Shown one piece after another: positions 59,896 to 64,000 of a stretch of DNA of 64,000 nt; position 1 is the first letter of the stretch, and every line of letters starts with the position of its first letter. Source of the stretch: Brachybacterium kimchii. GTDB lineage: Bacteria; Actinomycetota; Actinomycetes; Actinomycetales; Dermabacteraceae. The DNA is taken from assembly GCF_023373525.1 (NCBI RefSeq), contig NZ_CP097218.1, positions 1,922,001 through 1,986,000 on the forward strand, written 5' to 3'. The notes beneath the pieces were generated by a model, which saw only the letters and a program-made list of their open reading frames with translations, ran no database searches and was not told the DNA's origin. Both the position numbers and the translations under genes were made by a program.

Positions 59896-60662
59896 TGGGT
59901 GAACTGTTCGCCACCACCGTGCTGAGCGGACCCCTGGCCGCAGCCCTGCTGCTGTCGATCGTGGCTGGTCTGGTCGCGTTTCTGTCTCCGTGCGTGCTTC
60001 CTGTGGTCCCCGGCTACCTCGGATACATCACCGGGCTCACCGGACAGAACGCCGGGCCGTGCCGTACCGGCGATCCTGGGGAACGGCCATGGCGCCTGGT
60101 CACGGGAGCGGTGCTGTTCGTCGCGGGCTTCACTACGGTGTTCCTGGTCATCGGCGGCTTCGTCGGTGCACTCGGGTCATTGATGATTCAGTACACAACA
60201 GCGATCAATCGGATCTCCGGGGTGCTGGTGATCCTCATGGGCCTGGTGTTTGTGGGAATCTTCCCCCGCCTCTCCGGTGAGAAACGGATCCGGAAGCGCC
60301 CCGATGCCGGACTCGCCGGTGCCCCGTTGCTCGGGATCACGTTCGGCTTCTCGTGGACCCCGTGCATCGGGCCGACGTTCGCCGCAGTCGCGGCGCTCAG
60401 CCTCGGGGAGGCCTCCGCCAGTCGCGGCGCTCTCCTGGCTTTCGGCTATGCGATCGGGCTCGGGATCCCGTTCATCCTCTTCGCTCTCGTGTTTCGGCGT
60501 GCCCTGGGCATCTCCCGAGCGTTGTCCCGGCATCGCCGGACGCTATAGATCGTCGGTGGCTCCGTGCTCATCGCCATCGGACTCCTGCTGGTCACCGGCG
60601 TGTGGGAGCAGTGGATGGCATTGCTGCAGGTGCGGATCGGCACCTTCACCACGATCGTCTGA
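59895..60662 (+). pseudogene. ccdA: CcdA membrane thiol transporter with an in-frame TAG
   Basis: The 255-codon frame has six helices with ALLLSIVAGLVAFLSPCVLPVVPGYLGYITGL (first redox Cys in SPCVLPVVPGY) and LLGITFGFSWTPCIGPTFAAV (second redox Cys). It transfers electrons from cytoplasmic thioredoxin to ResA-like proteins. At 60546-60548 a TAG stop interrupts the frame between RHRRTL and IVGGSVLIAIGLLLVTGVW; the sixth helix follows in the same frame up to 60662. The truncated product lacks the last helix unless the stop is read through. Confidence 0.85.
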
Positions 60663-60689
60663 GAGCTGAGCCCGCCGTACGCGGCCGGC

Positions 60690-61829
60690 TCAGCGATCAG
60701 TGATCGCTCGCGGCAACCGTATGGTGAAGGTGGCGCCCCGTCCTGGGCCCTCACTGGCCGCGGCCACGGTCCCGCCGTGCGCATCGACCAGGGCTCGACT
60801 GATCGTCAGGCCGATGCCTGAGCCGGAGTTGTCACGGGTGCGTGAGCTGTCGGCGCGGAAGAACCGTTCGAACAGGCGTGACCGGTCCTCATTGGTGAAG
60901 CCTTCGCCGTCGTCCGCTACCGTGATCTCCACCGTGCTGCCGTGGGTGGCTGCCGAGACCGTGACGGTGCCTCCGGGGGAAGTGTGCCGTAGAGCGTTGC
61001 TCAGCAGGTTTCCGAGGACTTGGGCGAGGCGGTCCGGGTCCGCGTGGATCGTCACGGAGTGGGGCAGGGCCGTTCCTCGTCGTAGTGCCACGCCCGCTGT
61101 CTCGAACCGTTCATCCCATGCCGGGAGTATCGACTCCAGCAGGTCGTCGACGGTGAGGGGGTGCAGCTGTACCGGGAGCTGGCCCTCCTCGGCCCGGGAC
61201 ACTTCACTGATGTCGTCAGCCAGCCGCGAAAGTCGCATGGTCTGGCTGGCGAGGATGGGCATGGCTGCCTCCGGCTCGATGACGCCATCGGCCATGGCCT
61301 CGTGATGTGCCGAGAGGGTGGCGATGGGGGTGCGCAGCTCATGGGCGAGGTCGGAGAGCAGTTGGCGTCGGGTCTCCTCGACGGCGTCCAGGCGCGCTGC
61401 CATGTCGTTGAGCGTGGCGGCCAGGGAGTCGAGTTCGGTCCCGGCTCCGACGGAGGGCACGCGCGTGGAGTAGTGGCCGCGGGACAGTTCATCGACAGCC
61501 GAGGTGAGGCCGTGAAGCGTCTGGCGGAGTCGTCGTGCCAGGTTCCAGGTGACCAGGCCGGCGGCCAGGAGGGAGACCACCAGTCCGACCCCGAGGGCAA
61601 GTGCGAGCGCGTCACGGTAGGCGCGTTCGATGTGGACGAGCTCGTCGCTGCCCACCGGGAGATCGGTCTGGAGCAGGTGGTAGTGGAAGACGGCGGGCCC
61701 GATGATCACCGTCAGCACCGTGATGGTGAGCGCGCCGGCGAGCAGCACGATGAGCTGGCCGATCATCAGGCGCGAGGCCAAGCTGGTGCTAGGGCGAACC
61801 GTTCGCACAGATGTATTCGGTGCGGTCAC
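60690..61829 (-). CDS. Sensor histidine kinase
   Basis: The 379-residue kinase has helix 1 (about 15-40) and helix 2 (about 80-100) flanking a short external loop, a HAMP region (ARRLRQTLHGLTSAVDELSRGHYSTRVP), the H-box DLAHELRTPIATLSAHHEAM and the ATP domain with NLLSNALRHTSPGG, DDGEGF and GSGIGLTISRALVDAHGG. The GTG at 61829 is preceded by GGGATG inside the end of the regulator gene. Placed beside copper genes, it may sense copper or thiol stress, but the signal is not visible. Confidence 0.9.
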   Translation of the reverse strand: MTAPNTSVRTVRPSTSLASRLMIGQLIVLLAGALTITVLTVIIGPAVFHYHLLQTDLPVGSDELVHIERAYRDALALALGVGLVVSLLAAGLVTWNLARRLRQTLHGLTSAVDELSRGHYSTRVPSVGAGTELDSLAATLNDMAARLDAVEETRRQLLSDLAHELRTPIATLSAHHEAMADGVIEPEAAMPILASQTMRLSRLADDISEVSRAEEGQLPVQLHPLTVDDLLESILPAWDERFETAGVALRRGTALPHSVTIHADPDRLAQVLGNLLSNALRHTSPGGTVTVSAATHGSTVEITVADDGEGFTNEDRSRLFERFFRADSSRTRDNSGSGIGLTISRALVDAHGGTVAAASEGPGRGATFTIRLPRAITDR

Positions 61830-61833
61830 GAGC

Positions 61834-62547
61834 TCATCCCTTCCCCATCCGGTATCCGATACCGCGCACCGTGGTGACGAACCGTGCAGATTCAGCCGTC
61901 TCGTCGAGTTTTCGTCGGAGGTTGGCGATGTGCACATCGACGAGATGGTCGTCTCCGATCCAGCTGTCGCCCCAGACGGCCTCCATCAGCTGTCTGCGAC
62001 TGAAGGCCTGGCCAGGACTGAGCGCCAGGGTCATCAAGAGTCCCCTCTCGGTGGGGGTCAGCGGAAGTGGCCGGCTGGCGAGCCGCACCTCCTGGGCAGC
62101 TGTGTCGATCTCGAGCTCTCCAAAAGTGCGCACTGTGTCCGAAGACGCCGTCCCGGAATCGGCGCGGGGCCTGCGCAATACGGCCTGGACCCGAGCGACG
62201 AGCTCACGCACGCTGAACGGCTTGGTGAGGTAGTCATCCGCCCCCACCGACAGCCCCACCAGGCGGTCCACCTCCTCTGACCGTGCCGTCGTGATCAGCA
62301 CGTAGCAGTCGGAGAAGGCGCGGATCCTGCGCATCACCTCCAGACCGTCGAGCCCGGGCAGGCCGAGATCGAGGACGATCACGTCCGGTGACAGAGTGCG
62401 GGCTGCCTCCACCGCCTCCGGACCGCTCCGCGCGCTCGCAGTCGCGTAGCCGGCCTTCGCGAGATACGCCTGGACCACGTCCGACAGCGCGACCTCGTCC
62501 TCGACGACGAGAACCATCGCCGCTGCTCGATCCGCTTCGCTCCTCAT
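61834..62547 (-). CDS. OmpR-family response regulator
   Basis: The 237-residue protein has a receiver domain with VLVVEDE (acidic pair), the phosphorylated Asp in DVIVLDLGLPGLDG and the Lys in DDYLTKPFSVREL, then a winged-helix domain (PLPLTPTERGLLMTLALSPGQAFSRRQLMEAVWG...VDVHIANLRRKL). It is the partner of the histidine kinase, whose start lies 4 bases after its stop. The ATG at 62547 was chosen as the first good start before the receiver. Confidence 0.92.
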   Translation of the reverse strand: MRSEADRAAAMVLVVEDEVALSDVVQAYLAKAGYATASARSGPEAVEAARTLSPDVIVLDLGLPGLDGLEVMRRIRAFSDCYVLITTARSEEVDRLVGLSVGADDYLTKPFSVRELVARVQAVLRRPRADSGTASSDTVRTFGELEIDTAAQEVRLASRPLPLTPTERGLLMTLALSPGQAFSRRQLMEAVWGDSWIGDDHLVDVHIANLRRKLDETAESARFVTTVRGIGYRMGKG

Positions 62548-62708
62548 GGCTCCAGTCTGGTCTCCGTTCCTGGACACCGCGCGTCTACGGAGGCGCAGAC
62601 GGACTATCTGGACCAGATCTTGAGGAACTCTCGACGAGAACTTCGCCCGCCCCGGGGGAATCTGATGTGGACCGTGCCGCGTACGTACTCGACCAAGGGA
62701 GACCCTCG

Positions 62709-62945
62709 ATGATGCCGACCGATGCGATGTCGTGGCTGATGTGGGCGATGGTCGCCGGTCTCCTCGTTCTCCTCTGGGCCTCGGCACTGCTGCTGGCACG
62801 CACCGTGCTGCCCGGGCGCCCCCGACGCGCTCGGGACGAGAACGAGGCGATCGGGGAACTCTCCCTGCGCCTGGCTCGAGGAGAGATCACGGCCGACGAG
62901 TTCGAGCAACGGCAACGACTGGTCTTGAACGCATTTCGGCCATGA
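62709..62945 (+). CDS. SHOCT-domain short membrane protein
   Basis: The 78-residue protein has one membrane helix (about 8-33) and a C-terminal SHOCT motif: ELSLRLARGEITADEFEQRQRLVL. Such short proteins are common next to copper and multicopper-oxidase genes in actinobacteria; their role is unknown. GGGAG precedes the ATG. It is divergent from the response regulator and 32 bases upstream of the multicopper oxidase gene, probably in one operon with it. Confidence 0.85.
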   Translation: MMPTDAMSWLMWAMVAGLLVLLWASALLLARTVLPGRPRRARDENEAIGELSLRLARGEITADEFEQRQRLVLNAFRP

Positions 62946-62977
62946 CACCACCCCCTCACTCCAGAAGGACTACACCT

Positions 62978-64000
62978 GTGAAGACCTTTTCCCGCCGCAC
63001 CGTGTTCACCGGAGGCCTCGGCGCGGCAGCGCTGACACTCGCGGCATGCGGTAACCGCACCACCCCGACTGAGGCGGGGACCTTCGCACCGCCTCCTGCC
63101 CTTACGCCGAAAGCCGGTCAGAACGTCGTCACCCAGACCCTCACCGCGGCACCGACGACGGTGGACCTCGGAGGGAAAACGGTCTCGACCTGGGCATACG
63201 GCGAGAGCCTCCCCGGGCCGCTGATCCGCGCCACGGCCGGCGACCTGCTGCACATCACGCTCGAGAACCGCCTTCCCGAGACCTCCACGATCCACTGGCA
63301 CGGCATCCGACTGCACAACGCAGCCGACGGGGTGCCGGGGATGACGCAGGACGCCGTCGAGCCGGAAGCCTCTTTCACCTACGAGTTCGTCGCCCCCGAC
63401 CCCGGCACCTACTTCCTCCACTCCCATGTCGGCTTGCAGCTCGACCGCGGGCTCTACGCACCACTGATCATCGATGATCCCGACGAAAACGGTGACTACG
63501 ACGCGGAATGGATCGTGACCCTCGATGACTGGATCGATGGCACCGGGCAGACCCCAGACGAGGTCCTGGCCGCGCTCACCGGCGCCGGGCCCTCAGATGC
63601 CGGCGGCATGGACCACGGCGACATGCCCATGGGCGACGACGGACCCGGCAGCATGGACCACGGCGGCATGCCGATGGGGGGCGAGCCCTGGGGCGACGCG
63701 GGTGACGTGGCCTACCCCCACTTCCTCGTCAACGGCCAGGTTCCCGAAGCGCCGGAGATCTTCGAGGCGAAGCCTGGCCAGCGCCTGCGCGTCCGCCTGA
63801 TCAACGCCTCCGCCGACACCATCTTCGCCCTCGCGCTCGGCGACCACGACCTCTCCGTCACCCACTCGGACGGATTCGCCGTCGAACCCGTCACCGCCAA
63901 GGCGCTCTATCTCGGCATGGGTGAACGGTACGACGTGGTGGTCACCGTGAAGGACGGCATGTTCCCTCTGGTGGCCCGTCCTGTCGGGAAGACCAGCGGC
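62978..64000 (+). CDS. Multicopper oxidase (partial, runs off the end)
   Basis: The 341 residues seen begin with a Tat-type signal (SRRTVFTGG, RR at 6-7) that also has a lipobox LAAC (Cys24). The first cupredoxin domain shows HWHG (106-109) and HSH (148-150), ligands of the type 2/3 copper centre. A Met/His/Asp-rich insert (MDHGDMPMG...MDHGGMPMG, about 204-226) may bind Cu(I). It is expected to oxidise cuprous ions or phenols outside the cell membrane. The GTG start follows AGAAGGA. The C-terminal half, with the type 1 site, lies beyond the window. Confidence 0.93.
   Translation, partial: MKTFSRRTVFTGGLGAAALTLAACGNRTTPTEAGTFAPPPALTPKAGQNVVTQTLTAAPTTVDLGGKTVSTWAYGESLPGPLIRATAGDLLHITLENRLPETSTIHWHGIRLHNAADGVPGMTQDAVEPEASFTYEFVAPDPGTYFLHSHVGLQLDRGLYAPLIIDDPDENGDYDAEWIVTLDDWIDGTGQTPDEVLAALTGAGPSDAGGMDHGDMPMGDDGPGSMDHGGMPMGGEPWGDAGDVAYPHFLVNGQVPEAPEIFEAKPGQRLRVRLINASADTIFALALGDHDLSVTHSDGFAVEPVTAKALYLGMGERYDVVVTVKDGMFPLVARPVGKTSG

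Overview
The window comes from a high-GC Gram-positive bacterium. GC-rich codon use, actinobacterial iron uptake (EfeO/EfeB), a mycothiol-type arsenate reductase, paired HAIR/CIRCE heat-shock sites and several apparently leaderless genes point to an actinobacterium of the Micrococcales, perhaps Brachybacterium or a relative. The genus is an inference. No rRNA gene, complete tRNA or CRISPR array was found.

Left part, about 0-45.3 kb, looks like ordinary chromosome with intact genes. In order: the end of an EfeO-EfeB iron uptake operon and a ferritin; an SPFH protein, a cupin pair, a SIP-domain protein and a patatin; a GH32 fructosidase; a ProX-ProW-ProV compatible-solute importer; a ComA-like/MmgE-PrpD pair behind a palindromic operator; YceI with a coupled upstream mini-gene; a DsbA-like oxidoreductase; a Na+/H+ antiporter; a LysE exporter with its LysR regulator; a TetR-controlled mannoside locus (GH2, MFS, GH130); an M20 peptidase; twin CrcB fluoride channels; a TetR/MFS pair; two thiamine loci (thiM-thiE and thiD), each with a TPP riboswitch; a thioredoxin-reductase-like enzyme facing a leaderless XRE-cupin regulator; CsbD and CspA; an ectoine-degradation operon (doeD-doeA-doeC); and ilvD.

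Right part, about 45.4-64 kb, is accessory. It opens with the wreck of an MFS transporter and a stress cluster (GlsB, Hsp20, two conserved hypotheticals). A 3-kb arsenic cassette (arsC remnant, arsR, acr3, mycothiol-type arsC) lies between two direct repeats that are the 3' half of a tRNA-Lys gene. Next come a translationally coupled DUF262 + HipA-kinase pair, a complete IS1634-family element that cuts into the end of a copper-binding four-helix protein, and a copper/redox group (YdhK, CueP, ResA/TlpA, CcdA, a two-component system, a SHOCT protein and a multicopper oxidase running off the end). Five genes between 47 and 61 kb carry a frameshift or an in-frame stop, which suggests decay of imported DNA or sequence error.

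The best candidate for an undescribed system is the DUF262-HipA pair at 52.3-55.2 kb. It has no HipB antitoxin, the two reading frames overlap by 4 bases, and it sits between a tRNA-derived repeat and an insertion sequence.
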